A stretch of DNA of 64,000 nucleotides from Paenibacillus periandrae (GTDB taxonomy: Bacteria > Bacillota > Bacilli > Paenibacillales > NBRC-103111), in NCBI RefSeq assembly GCF_022458865.1, contig NZ_JAJNMU010000006.1:124001-188000 (forward strand), read 5' to 3'. Position 1 is the first letter of the stretch, and each line of letters begins with the position of its first letter. Positions 44,766 to 53,452 of the stretch are shown piece by piece. The notes beneath the pieces are model-generated. The model saw only the letters and a list, made by a program, of their open reading frames with translations. It was not told where the DNA came from and searched no databases. The position numbers and the translations under genes were made by a program.

Positions 44766-46424
44766 ATGATCAAAGAAAAAAAAGGCATCGGGGAGTCGAT
44801 CGGCCGGCTCGTCAGGGATCCCTCTTCACTCATGCTTGTACTGATCAGCTTTATCATTCTACTTTTATTTGTTGTCTACCCACTGGTGTTTGTCGTTTTT
44901 ATTCCTAGTGGCGAAGACTGGATCACTTTTTTTAGCAAAGGCCGTTATGGCACAGCACTGATGAATACGGTGGTTAGCTCCTCGCTATCCGCAATTACGG
45001 CAACAATATTCGGTTTCATTTATGCTTATGCGATTAACTACAGCAACATCAAAGGTAAAAAGTTTTTCCGCTTTATTGCCTTCTTACCGCTGCTGGCTCC
45101 TTCGGTCATGAGCGGTCTGGCTTTTCTGCTGTTGTTTGGCCGGGGCGGCATGGTGTCCCAATATTTGAAATTATGGTTTAATGTTGAGCTGGACTTATAC
45201 GGGCTACCTGGACTGTGGATTGTTCAAACCATTTCCTATTTCCCGCTTGCGTATATGACAATAACCGGCGTCCTGCGTTCGATTTCACCGAACCTGGAGG
45301 TTGCTGCACAAAATCTGGGCGCGCGAGGCTTTAAGCTGTTTCGCTCGATTACCTTTAAGCTTGCGCTTCCGGGTGTTATCAACGCCTTCTTGCTTGTAGC
45401 TATTAACTGTTTTGCCGATTTTGGTAATCCGAAGCTGATCGGGGGCAACTATACCCTGCTGGCTGTTGAAATTTATGGTGAAATCATTAATAACCAACCT
45501 GGACTCGCTTCGGTTATGGGGATCATCCTGGTCATTCCTGCCCTGCTTGTTTTCGTTATTCAAAACAAACTGTTGTCCAAAGGCTCCTATTCGACCATTA
45601 CAGGCAAGCCTGTTTCCGGCCTGAATCGGGTGGCCACCTCCAAAAAAACCGATATCATGCTCTTTTCATTTAATACGTTGATGTCCATTTTCATTATTGC
45701 GATGTTTGCCATTACGATCCTGTTCGCTTTCACGAAAAACTTTGGCCGAGACAATACGTTCACACTCGATCATATGATGAAGGTTGTGTTCAGCACTTCC
45801 AGTCCTGCGGTGCTTAACAGCTTGGTGCTCTCCTTAATCAGCTCCCTGCTTGCTGTAGCGTTTGGGCTCATATTAGCGTATATCGTAGTGCGCAAGCCTT
45901 TCCCAGGCAAAAAATTGCTGGATTTCACGGCTGTGCTGCCTATCGCTTTACCGGGTACCTTCGTCGGACTTGCCTTGATCGTAGCCTTCAGCTCCGGACC
46001 AATTATTCTGCAAGGTTCTGCTGTCTTAATTATCGTAGCGATGCTGCTCAAACAGATGCCTGTTGGTTATCGGGGTCTCAGCGCTTCCTTCAAGCAGGTG
46101 GATAAATCCATTGAAGAAGCCTCGATGAATCTTGGCGCTGACAGCCGCAAAACACTAACAACAATCGTATTTCCGATGCTGCAAAAAACAATCGTCGCCA
46201 ATTTCGTTTATGCGTTTATGAAAAATATGAACACCTTAAGCACCATTGTCTTTTTAATTACACCTCAATGGGTCGTTGCGGCTGTATCCATTTTCAACTA
46301 TGCAGAGACAGGCACCTATTATTGGGCTGCCGCAGTTGCTGTGGGGCTGATGGGCGCAACCTTGGGTACGCTTGGTATCATTAAATTGATTTTCCGTTCT
46401 AAAGTGAAGATATTTGATTTCTAG
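44766..46424 (+). CDS. ABC transporter permease, two fused domains (FbpB/AfuB type)
   Basis: 552 residues with about twelve membrane segments in two homologous halves. Each half has an EAA loop: SPNLEVAAQNLGARGFKLFR in the first and VDKSIEEASMNLGADSRKTL in the second. This fused form is typical of ferric-ion and phospho-compound importers. ATG 44766 is the likely start; AAAGGTGG lies 13 nt upstream, rather far. It works with the ATPase gene that follows and the binding protein gene that precedes it. Confidence 0.88.
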   Translation: MIKEKKGIGESIGRLVRDPSSLMLVLISFIILLLFVVYPLVFVVFIPSGEDWITFFSKGRYGTALMNTVVSSSLSAITATIFGFIYAYAINYSNIKGKKFFRFIAFLPLLAPSVMSGLAFLLLFGRGGMVSQYLKLWFNVELDLYGLPGLWIVQTISYFPLAYMTITGVLRSISPNLEVAAQNLGARGFKLFRSITFKLALPGVINAFLLVAINCFADFGNPKLIGGNYTLLAVEIYGEIINNQPGLASVMGIILVIPALLVFVIQNKLLSKGSYSTITGKPVSGLNRVATSKKTDIMLFSFNTLMSIFIIAMFAITILFAFTKNFGRDNTFTLDHMMKVVFSTSSPAVLNSLVLSLISSLLAVAFGLILAYIVVRKPFPGKKLLDFTAVLPIALPGTFVGLALIVAFSSGPIILQGSAVLIIVAMLLKQMPVGYRGLSASFKQVDKSIEEASMNLGADSRKTLTTIVFPMLQKTIVANFVYAFMKNMNTLSTIVFLITPQWVVAAVSIFNYAETGTYYWAAAVAVGLMGATLGTLGIIKLIFRSKVKIFDF

Positions 46425-46442
46425 AGGCTGGGAGTGGGAATA

Positions 46443-47525
46443 ATGGGTACAGAAATATTGCTTGATCTCAAAAACGTGAATAAAGTGTTCGGCGTCAATC
46501 ACGTTTTGAAAAATATTAACTTGCAGATTGAACGAGGCAAGTTCATTACTTTCCTGGGTCCGAGCGGCTGCGGAAAGACGACCCTGCTGCGTTCGATCGC
46601 GGGCTTCTACACGGTCGATGAAGGAGAAATCTGGATCGATGGAAAGCTGATGAACGAGCTGCCTCCTTATAAGCGGGGAACTCCCATGGTATTCCAGGAA
46701 TACGCGCTGTTTCCTCATATGACCGTATTTGATAATGTAGCTTACGGCTTGGATGTTCAAAAGCGCCCTGAAGGTGAAATCCAGGATCGGGTAAAATCCG
46801 CTTTAGCCAAAGTAAAGCTGACCGGACTGGAGGAACGCTATCCGCATCAAATGTCCGGTGGACAGCAGCAGCGTGTGGCTATGGCCCGCGCACTCGTCAT
46901 GGACTCTCCGATTATTTTGCTGGATGAGCCGCTCAGTAATTTGGACGCCAAGCTGCGTGAAGAGGTACGGGTCGAATTGAGAAATATCCAGCTCGATCTG
47001 GGCTTAACGGTCATCTACGTGACCCATGATCAGGTTGAAGCCTTATCGATGTCGGATCATATTGTTGTCTTTAATAAAGGGGCCATCGATCAGTACGGCA
47101 CTCCTCATGAAATCTATTACAAGCCTCGCACCCAATATGTAGCCGATTTTATCGGAACGACAAATTTTGTCGATGCGGTCGTTGTGCAGCTTGAAGGCGA
47201 TCAGGCGACTGTCAAATACGGCAAAAACAATCATACCGTTACCGTTCAAACCAATGAGCAGCTTACGGTTGGGGAGAATGTGCTATTAAGTGTCCGACCG
47301 GAGTCAATGCGTATCAACGGACCCGATGCAGGGGATTTTATTATGGATGGAGTCGTCGTCACCTATTCCATGTTTCTCGGTGAAAAAGAGCGGTATTTCC
47401 TTGCTGGCGATGACAGTAAAGAGTGGATTGTCGATGTGTATGACATTGGTCAGACCTCTTATCAGGGAATCGTAAAAATACATGCTGCGGCCAATAAAAT
47501 TCATTTGATTAAAATCAGCAATTGA
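46443..47525 (+). CDS. ABC transporter ATP-binding protein (PotA/FbpC type)
   Basis: 360 residues. The ATPase domain (about 1-235) has Walker A GPSGCGKTT, Q-loop VFQEYALFP, signature MSGGQQQRVAMARAL, Walker B IILLDEPLSNLD and the H-loop VTHDQ. A C-terminal TOBE-type regulatory domain follows (about 280-360). It powers the fused permease. ATG 46443 has GGGAG 8 nt upstream; a GTG at 46434 is less likely. A terminator-like hairpin follows before the second binding-protein gene. Confidence 0.92.
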   Translation: MGTEILLDLKNVNKVFGVNHVLKNINLQIERGKFITFLGPSGCGKTTLLRSIAGFYTVDEGEIWIDGKLMNELPPYKRGTPMVFQEYALFPHMTVFDNVAYGLDVQKRPEGEIQDRVKSALAKVKLTGLEERYPHQMSGGQQQRVAMARALVMDSPIILLDEPLSNLDAKLREEVRVELRNIQLDLGLTVIYVTHDQVEALSMSDHIVVFNKGAIDQYGTPHEIYYKPRTQYVADFIGTTNFVDAVVVQLEGDQATVKYGKNNHTVTVQTNEQLTVGENVLLSVRPESMRINGPDAGDFIMDGVVVTYSMFLGEKERYFLAGDDSKEWIVDVYDIGQTSYQGIVKIHAAANKIHLIKISN

Positions 47526-47561
47526 AATAGATTGAGATAAGAGTTAGAAATAAGAGCTATG

Positions 47562-47588
47562 AAAGGAAAACAACCGTTTTCCTTTTTT
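47562..47588 (+). terminator. Terminator or attenuator between the ATPase and second binding-protein genes
   Basis: AAAGGAAAAC (47562-47571) pairs perfectly with GTTTTCCTTT (47576-47585) around AACC and is followed by three more T residues. It lies 37 nt past the ATPase stop and would reduce expression of the next gene unless read through. Confidence 0.7.
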
Positions 47589-47616
47589 GCCTATGTATGT
47601 GGAGGAGGCGGTTGGG

Positions 47617-48630
47617 ATGTGGAAAAAAGGCATTGTATTCTTGATGCTGCTGGCAAGCGTGATCATTATCTATACGTTGTACTCGGGCAGCCCCAATAAC
47701 CAGCCGCTCAAGGTTTATGTTATTTTTCAGGAGGATGAAGGCCGGATCCTGTTGGAAAAGTTCAAGAAGCAGACCGAGCAAGCGTACGAAATCATTCGCA
47801 TGTCCAGCGGGGAAGCCAGCTATCATCTGCTGACCATGAACAAAAGCGGAATTGATGTCGTGCTGGGTGGACCAGCTGACCTCCATGAGCAATTAAGAAA
47901 CAGCGGCAAATCCGTAAGCTACTTCTCCCCGAAGAGCGATAACATCCCGCTGCAGTATAAAAATAAAGAGGGCTATTGGACGGGCATGTATATGGGAGCG
48001 CTTGCGATCGGTGTGAATCAACAAATATGGCAGCGCGATCCGAAGCTGGCCTCCTTACCGCTGCCGCAGCGCTATGAGGATTTACTCCTGCCTGAGTTAA
48101 AAGGCAAAATCGAAATACCGGACCCTGAAACCTCCGGTACCGGCTATACACTGTTGGCCTCTCTGGCACAGGAGCGTGGAGAAGATGCGGCCATTCAATT
48201 GATGCAAGCTTTGAAGAAGCAAAGCTCATCGACCACATTCGCCGGAATTACTTCGGCCCAACGGCTTGCCGTAGGCGATGTCGCCGCAGTCGTATGCTTC
48301 CTGGGTGATCAGCTTCGCTTTACGAACTCAGGCTATGACATCCACTCCTTTATTCCGCCCCAGGCCGGTTGGGAGATCGGGGCTGTGTCCATTCTGAAAA
48401 GCGGGAACAACACGACAGCAGCCAAAAAGCTCGTCGATTTCGTCCTGTCCAAGGAAGCACAAACCGATTACATGAATGCCGCCTTCTCTCTCCCTGTACT
48501 TCCCGACATTCCGGTTCATCCTCTGCTCTCTCATGTGAAGCTGGAGAATTTGTTGGTTACGTATCGGTTTGATGTTGCCGCTCAGCGTCGTGAGCAGCTG
48601 CTGACGAGATGGCGAGCTGTGAAGGAGTGA
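47617..48630 (+). CDS. Second solute-binding protein, diverged duplicate
   Basis: 337 residues. N-terminal hydrophobic helix (IVFLMLLASVIIIYTLY) without lipobox. It aligns along its length with the protein at 43647-44681: FQEDEGRILLEKFK against FQEEEARKIMDKFK, SSGEAS against PSGEAV, GGPADLHEQL against GGPADSHEVL, and DPETSGTGYT against DPATSGTSYT. AGGAGG lies 8 nt before ATG 47617. It may bind a related ligand, or act as a sensor subunit for the kinase rather than a transport partner (inference). Confidence 0.82.
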   Translation: MWKKGIVFLMLLASVIIIYTLYSGSPNNQPLKVYVIFQEDEGRILLEKFKKQTEQAYEIIRMSSGEASYHLLTMNKSGIDVVLGGPADLHEQLRNSGKSVSYFSPKSDNIPLQYKNKEGYWTGMYMGALAIGVNQQIWQRDPKLASLPLPQRYEDLLLPELKGKIEIPDPETSGTGYTLLASLAQERGEDAAIQLMQALKKQSSSTTFAGITSAQRLAVGDVAAVVCFLGDQLRFTNSGYDIHSFIPPQAGWEIGAVSILKSGNNTTAAKKLVDFVLSKEAQTDYMNAAFSLPVLPDIPVHPLLSHVKLENLLVTYRFDVAAQRREQLLTRWRAVKE

Positions 48631-48672
48631 GGGGTTGTAAGAAGACGGATTGGTTCGGGCTAACTTGTCATG

Positions 48673-48798
48673 AAAAAAAGGAACCCAGCCAATGGGGTAG
48701 GGTCTCATTCTATTTTGAATGTTACCGCGAGTTTTCCTATGATGATCGAAAAGCTCCTGAAGCCTTGATTTATAAGGCTTTTGGGTTCCCCCTTTTTT
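48673..48798 (+). terminator. Foldback region with terminator at the end of the ABC operon
   Basis: GGAACCCA (48680-48687) pairs with TGGGTTCC (48782-48789), flanked by an A-run (48673-48679) and a T-run (48793-48798). Inside, AAGCCTT (48760-48766) pairs with AAGGCTT (48774-48780). The inner hairpin with the T-run makes a terminator; the outer pairing encloses about 95 nt and could be a structured 3' RNA. Confidence 0.6.
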
Positions 48799-48964
48799 AT
48801 ATTTGTCTTAGAGTTTCCTTCAGTTACCTTATATCATTGATTGTTACCGACCAAAATTTTTAATAAGGTTTTTACGGTTCATGTTACTTAATTTACACTA
48901 CCTGGAAATTCAGTTTTACTATTTTAATTAGTGCTGAAAGTTCTAGCTTGTACCTACAAAATCA
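48799..48964. other. AT-rich gap without a recognisable gene
   Basis: The 537-nt interval between the second binding-protein gene and the membrane protein gene holds the foldback at 48673-48798, the decayed remnant at 48965-49158, and this AT-rich stretch. I see no frame, hairpin or promoter in it that I can support. Confidence 0.5.
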
Positions 48965-49158
48965 TCATAGTCCAATGTTTTCTTCGCAATAGAATATTAA
49001 CTCGCTATTTTCATAAACTTCAAATCTAGAGTTATGAAGTTTTGTTCTGGAATCTTAATGACACCTAAACCTTTACTTTCTAAAGTCAATAATTGAACTA
49101 TTACTCCGCGATAAAAATTATGTTCATATTCTCCCTCAACCCGCGAATTATAGAAGTT
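48965..49158 (-). pseudogene. Decayed remnant of an unknown gene
   Basis: On the minus strand a start-less frame translates as VEGEYEHNFYRGVIVQLLTL and goes on to GLGVIKIPEQNF, ending at a TAA (48997-48999). Another frame picks up protein-like text, RFEVYENSELIFYCEENIGL, to a TGA at 48965-48967. The switch near 49040 looks like a single-base frameshift in what was one coding sequence. No start codon or ribosome site remains. It follows the membrane protein gene directly in the same AT-rich island. Confidence 0.35.
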
Positions 49159-49167
49159 TCATAAGTA

Positions 49168-50223
49168 TCAACTAGTGGTGTCGCCTTCGTGGTTAACTAC
49201 ACTTGTTTCCAAGAAAGTACCTAAAAACCACATAGTAAATCCAAGAGCACACCAATAGAAGATTGCCCATGCTGAGAATTCCCACTTAATTAGCCAGATT
49301 AAAAAAAACAGTTCACAGACTATTATCCCAAACGCATTACCATGTTCACGCAAATGTCTATATGACTCAACATACTCCTTTCGAGATAACTGACTTTCTA
49401 TTTCTTCTTCCCCTTGAGAATCTAATTTAGATGTAGTTTTCCTCTGAAAACCTCGTGTAATAATCGTCTTTTCAACTAAATTTGGTACAACCCTCTTATC
49501 TTTATTAAAAACTCTGAACAAACTTATCTTAGTATAGAAAGATTTAAATTCTGTTGAACCCACCACTATTATAGCGAAAATCAAAATAAGAATACTAACA
49601 CTACTGATGTGTTTCCCAATATGATTATCTGCTATAAAAAAAATGCAAAAAAAGAACAATGCTAACAAAGTGAATATCCAACAAAAAACAAAAGGATACT
49701 TTCTACTCTCCGGATTTTTAGGGAAAGAAAATAGCACCGAGCGTACACCATGAAGCACTAGTATGAGCATACTTGATAAATACATATATAGGAATCCAGA
49801 TATCACTATGACAATCGCAGCAAGAATAGGAAAACCTGTTTGTTTTAACTGAATCATCTTATCACTATGTGTACTTGTAAATAAATCAGATTTACCTAAA
49901 ACTTTTAAAATATCGATTGCATCATCTTTATTTACATCGTAAGTTGTACTGAACAAAAAGCTGAATAGGTTAGCTCTTACCTTATCATCATCACCAAGCA
50001 TCTTAACAACTCCTAAAACATCCCCCTCATTAAGTAGTTTTTCAGCTTTTAATTTGTCCTCTTGCTCAAATTTCTCTACTTTAATAGCAATTTCACTCTT
50101 AAAAAATGAGGCTGTAATTTGATTGTTGTAATTTATCACCAGAAAGAATAAAACAACTACTCCAAATATTGTCCCAAGTAAGTATCTAACTAAATAAAAT
50201 TCCCAAAACCGATTCCCGCCCAT
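49168..50223 (-). CDS. Multi-pass membrane protein of unknown function in an AT-rich island
   Basis: 351 residues with hydrophobic segments near residues 15-32 (LLGTIFGVVVLFFLVINY), 135-160, 180-205, 210-230 and 300-345. A charged helical stretch (IAIKVEKFEQEDKLKAEKLL) follows the first, and a basic/acidic cytoplasmic loop (about 250-295) precedes the last pair. GTGGAGG lies 5-6 nt before ATG 50223. Base composition is clearly more AT-rich than in flanking genes, suggesting horizontal gain. No family is recognised and no operon partner exists, so the function is unknown. Confidence 0.65.
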   Translation of the reverse strand: MGGNRFWEFYLVRYLLGTIFGVVVLFFLVINYNNQITASFFKSEIAIKVEKFEQEDKLKAEKLLNEGDVLGVVKMLGDDDKVRANLFSFLFSTTYDVNKDDAIDILKVLGKSDLFTSTHSDKMIQLKQTGFPILAAIVIVISGFLYMYLSSMLILVLHGVRSVLFSFPKNPESRKYPFVFCWIFTLLALFFFCIFFIADNHIGKHISSVSILILIFAIIVVGSTEFKSFYTKISLFRVFNKDKRVVPNLVEKTIITRGFQRKTTSKLDSQGEEEIESQLSRKEYVESYRHLREHGNAFGIIVCELFFLIWLIKWEFSAWAIFYWCALGFTMWFLGTFLETSVVNHEGDTTS

Positions 50224-50283
50224 GTTATCCTCCACATCTTTATCCATAATTAAATATAAAACTTTCTCTCTTCCATTGCTCCC

Positions 50284-50874
50284 TCACTTCGGCCCAAAAA
50301 TCCGCAACCCGATCGTCGCCAGCGCCTTACAACCCTCTTCGCTATACTCCATGTTGCACATCCCAATACCGCTAATATATGAAAACCATGACCATGCTAT
50401 GTAATAGGCATCACCGGATTGAATTTGCTCCAGCTGCTGAGCCTCTTGAATGATCGGAATCAACGTATCGACAAAATCTGCAACAAACTGCTTTAAATCG
50501 GTTGCCAAGGCCGGAAAGCGTTCCGGATATCCAACTACATACTGGATCAGACTGACAAAGCTGACGTTTTTTAATTGACGTTCAATCTGCCCTTCGATAA
50601 GCGCAGAGATTTTGGATAAAGGCGGGCCTTCCACAAGCAATTCCGCTAGATACGCCCTCTTCGCTGCATCCAGGTGCTCCACAACCACTTTGTGAAACAA
50701 GTCTTCTTTGTTCGCAAAATATAAAAATACAGACGCATGACTAATGCCTGCCTCTTTGGCAATGTCTTTAATCGTGCTTTCTGCAAAGCCTTGCCGAGAA
50801 AACATCGCAGTTGCGGCATCCATGATTTGTTTGCGCCGCTCCTCCCTTAGCTTTTCATTAACGGTTCGCGCCAT
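50284..50874 (-). CDS. TetR/AcrR-family repressor
   Basis: 196 residues. The N-terminal helix-turn-helix (RRKQIMDAATAMFSRQGFAE, then TIKDIAKEAGISHASVFLYF) is standard TetR; the C-terminal helices would bind an inducer. ATG 50874 has GGGGTG 6 nt upstream; a GTG at 50883 is possible. It is divergent from the yueD-like gene, and a 16-nt operator-like palindrome sits between them, so it probably represses both. Confidence 0.88.
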   Translation of the reverse strand: MARTVNEKLREERRKQIMDAATAMFSRQGFAESTIKDIAKEAGISHASVFLYFANKEDLFHKVVVEHLDAAKRAYLAELLVEGPPLSKISALIEGQIERQLKNVSFVSLIQYVVGYPERFPALATDLKQFVADFVDTLIPIIQEAQQLEQIQSGDAYYIAWSWFSYISGIGMCNMEYSEEGCKALATIGLRIFGPK

Positions 50875-50963
50875 GTGAATCACCCCGGATCATCAATAAA
50901 TATGTATATCGTATTTCAGCTAATGGACAACTTGACAATAATACCCATTATATCATATAAATA

Positions 50964-50979
50964 AACTGACTGATCAGTT
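50964..50979. promoter_or_regulatory. TetR operator candidate
   Basis: AACTGA-N4-TCAGTT (50964-50979) lies in the 130-nt divergent region between the TetR gene and the SDR gene, about 25 nt before the SDR start codon, at the expected promoter position. Confidence 0.55.
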
Positions 50980-51004
50980 ATTTAATTAATGGAGGTATTG
51001 AACT

Positions 51005-51742
51005 ATGAAATACTTTATACTAACAGGTACATCCCGTGGTATTGGCGAAGCGCTTGCCCATCAGCTGATTTCTGACGAACATCATCTCTTTTGTATTTCC
51101 CGAACACCCAACGAATCGCTGGCTGCAAGAAAGGGTCTCGATTATATCCAATTTGATTTGAATCATATACATGGAATTGAAGCCGTCATAAATACCATCT
51201 TTGATAAGATCGATCCAGCCAAGGCGGAATCACTCTATTTGGTCAATAACGCGGCCGTCGTTGCCCCACTGGCTCCCATTGAGAACAGCCCTGTAGATCA
51301 AATCATCCACAATATCCACATTAATCTGCTGGCCCCCATCGTCTTAACCTCATTGTTCATACATCATTCCAGCCATCTGCCCATAGATAAAAGAATATTA
51401 AATATTTCGTCCGCATCTGCCAAGCATCACGTTCCCGGCATGAGCTGTTATTCGACTGCCAAGGCCGGGTTGGATGTATTCTCAAGCTCGGTCGCTCTTG
51501 AACAAGGCAGCAAGGATAACGCGGTGAAGGTCGTATCTGTCTGGCCGGGAATGATTGATACCCATCTTCAGGAGGAGGCAAGAAATGCCGACCAGGAAAC
51601 CTTTGCTTCCTCCGTTCTTTTCCATCAGGTCAAAGACAATGGGATGCTAACTACCCCGCAACTTGCAGCAGAACAAATCAAAGAGCTATTATTAGGTGAC
51701 CGGTTTACACAAGGAGCACTTATTGAAAATTTATACGCTTGA
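51005..51742 (+). CDS. yueD: (S)-benzoin-forming benzil reductase-like SDR
   Basis: 245 residues: TGTSRGIG glycine loop, NNAAVVAPL, serine strand ISSASA, and the catalytic pair in YSTAK. The text and size fit Bacillus YueD, which reduces one carbonyl of benzil and similar diketones with NADPH. GGAGG lies 7 nt before the ATG. It is regulated with the divergent TetR gene (operator in between). The natural substrate is unknown; detoxification of reactive carbonyls is a reasonable guess. Confidence 0.82.
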   Translation: MKYFILTGTSRGIGEALAHQLISDEHHLFCISRTPNESLAARKGLDYIQFDLNHIHGIEAVINTIFDKIDPAKAESLYLVNNAAVVAPLAPIENSPVDQIIHNIHINLLAPIVLTSLFIHHSSHLPIDKRILNISSASAKHHVPGMSCYSTAKAGLDVFSSSVALEQGSKDNAVKVVSVWPGMIDTHLQEEARNADQETFASSVLFHQVKDNGMLTTPQLAAEQIKELLLGDRFTQGALIENLYA

Positions 51743-51793
51743 CTTCGAGCGCGCTCTAACTTGTATGATCCATTTATGAGGAGGCCATTTACT

Positions 51794-52189
51794 ATGGATA
51801 TGGAATTAACGATTCAGCAGGTTGCGGACCGAACGGGTTTAAGTGTACATACGCTTCGTTATTATGAACGAATCGGTCTGATGGATCCGGTCCATCGTAC
51901 ACCTAACGGGCGGCGTTCTTATAAGGAGAATGATATTGAGTGGATTGTTTTGTTAATTCACTTGCGTTCTACCGAGATGCCGATCGCCGAGATGCAGCAA
52001 TTTGCCAGCTTAGTCCGTCAAGGGGACTCCACCATTGCAGATCGGTGCGTATTATTGGAAGCTCATGAGCGTAAACTGCTTGAGCAGTACCAGGAGCTGC
52101 AAACCACCCTTGCACTGCTAAGTGATAAAATCGGATATTACCGTTCATGGGAAATGTCGCAGCATGAAAAGAAACCGATAACGGGCTGA
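51794..52189 (+). CDS. MerR-family transcriptional regulator
   Basis: 131 residues. The N-terminal winged helix (TIQQVADRTGLSVHTLRYYE, then IGLMDPVHRTPNGRRSYKEN) is followed by a long coiled coil for dimerisation (about 75-120). No cysteine cluster for metal is present. ATG 51794 has GGAGG 9 nt upstream. It precedes the aldo/keto reductase gene by 35 nt and most likely activates that operon, as with AdhR-type MerR proteins that respond to aldehydes. Confidence 0.88.
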   Translation: MDMELTIQQVADRTGLSVHTLRYYERIGLMDPVHRTPNGRRSYKENDIEWIVLLIHLRSTEMPIAEMQQFASLVRQGDSTIADRCVLLEAHERKLLEQYQELQTTLALLSDKIGYYRSWEMSQHEKKPITG

Positions 52190-52224
52190 CCTCAACCACT
52201 CATTGTTACAAAGGAGACTTTTGG

Positions 52225-53184
52225 ATGCAGCAGCTGTTATTAGGAAATACAGGGATACAAGTGAGCGCTCTCGGCTTGGGATGTTTGAATTTCGGTTCTC
52301 GTACGGATAAAGAAACGTCTTATCGACTGCTCGATCAATATGTCGATGCCGGCGGCAGCTTTCTGGACACGTCCAATAATTATGCATTTTGGAATGAAGG
52401 CTGCTCGGGCGGGGAAAGCGAGCTGCTGTTGGGTCAATGGTTGAAGGATCGGGGAAATCGGGAGCACATCGTTCTCGCAACCAAGGTAGGCGCCCAACCG
52501 ACGATTCCAGGTGGCGGCTTTGAGAGTATGGAAGGCTTGTCTCGCAAGGCCATTGAACAAGCGATTGACGGAAGCCTGAGACGGCTCGGGACCGATTATG
52601 TCGATCTGTATTACGCTCACATCGATGATGTCAATACGCCGATGGAGGAGACGATGGAGGCATTCGATAGGCTTGTCCGTGCGGGAAAAGTAAGAGCCTT
52701 AGGCTGCAGCAACCATCATACGTGGCGAGTAGAGAAAGCGCGGAATATTAGCAAATCCCATCATTGGACACCGTACAGCTGCATACAGCAAAGATATACG
52801 TATCTTCGGCCAAAGCCTGGTGCGGATTTTGGTGTCCAAATCAGTGCAAATGATGAGCTGCTGAACTATTGTCAAACCCATGATGATTTCTCCTTGATTG
52901 CCTATTCACCTTTACTTAATGGTTCCTATACCCGCAGCGATACACCGCTTCCGAAGCAATATATGAGTGAGGATACTCAGGCGAGACTCAGCGTCCTGGC
53001 AGAAGTAGCCCAGGAAACCGGTGGCACCTTAAATCAAATCGTCCTGGCCTGGCTCCTCCAAAGTACCCCTACAACCTTATCCATCATCGCAGCCAGCAAG
53101 CCGGAGCAGCTTCAGGAGAATCTCGATTCCCTCAACATCCGGCTGACTCAGGAGAAGCTGCATCGGCTGCATACAGCAGGTTAA
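52225..53184 (+). CDS. Aldo/keto reductase
   Basis: 319 residues, (beta/alpha)8 barrel. LGLGCLNFGSRTDKET opens the chain, DTSNNYAFWNEG carries the catalytic Asp/Tyr region, and GKVRALGCSNHH and VLAWLLQSTP follow in the usual places. It reduces aldehydes or ketones with NADPH. AAAGGAG lies 9 nt before the ATG. It is probably induced by the MerR protein encoded just upstream. Confidence 0.88.
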   Translation: MQQLLLGNTGIQVSALGLGCLNFGSRTDKETSYRLLDQYVDAGGSFLDTSNNYAFWNEGCSGGESELLLGQWLKDRGNREHIVLATKVGAQPTIPGGGFESMEGLSRKAIEQAIDGSLRRLGTDYVDLYYAHIDDVNTPMEETMEAFDRLVRAGKVRALGCSNHHTWRVEKARNISKSHHWTPYSCIQQRYTYLRPKPGADFGVQISANDELLNYCQTHDDFSLIAYSPLLNGSYTRSDTPLPKQYMSEDTQARLSVLAEVAQETGGTLNQIVLAWLLQSTPTTLSIIAASKPEQLQENLDSLNIRLTQEKLHRLHTAG

Positions 53185-53292
53185 GCACGACTCCGAACAA
53201 TCCCTCTATCCGATCGGCCGTCATATCGTGGCGGCCTTTCAGCATGATTGCCCCCCTCTCAACGATGCAACGATGCATCGATGCTTGTGTAA

Positions 53293-53451
53293 TTTCAGCA
53301 AAATCCCGTATCGCCGCTGATGCACAGCAGCTCTCCTATCCCTGCCTGATTGAAATCCGTTAAGTACTGTACATCCCCCATCAGCGGCGGTATACTGAAA
53401 GGTATGCCCCCAACAACCATACAGTGGGGCCCATACCCGTCTGTGTATGGT
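53293..53451. repeat. Cluster of nested inverted repeats between the AKR and ytaF genes
   Basis: Three foldbacks lie in 160 nt. TTTCAG...GCCGCTGATG (53293-53322) pairs with CATCAGCGGC...CTGAAA (53379-53400). GGTATGCCCCCA (53401-53412) pairs with TGGGGCCCATACC (53425-53437). ACCATACAG (53416-53424) pairs with CTGTGTATGGT (53441-53451). The last two can form a pseudoknot or exclude each other. The region is the 3' flank of both convergent genes, so terminators are the simplest role. Confidence 0.5.
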
Positions 53452-53452
53452 C

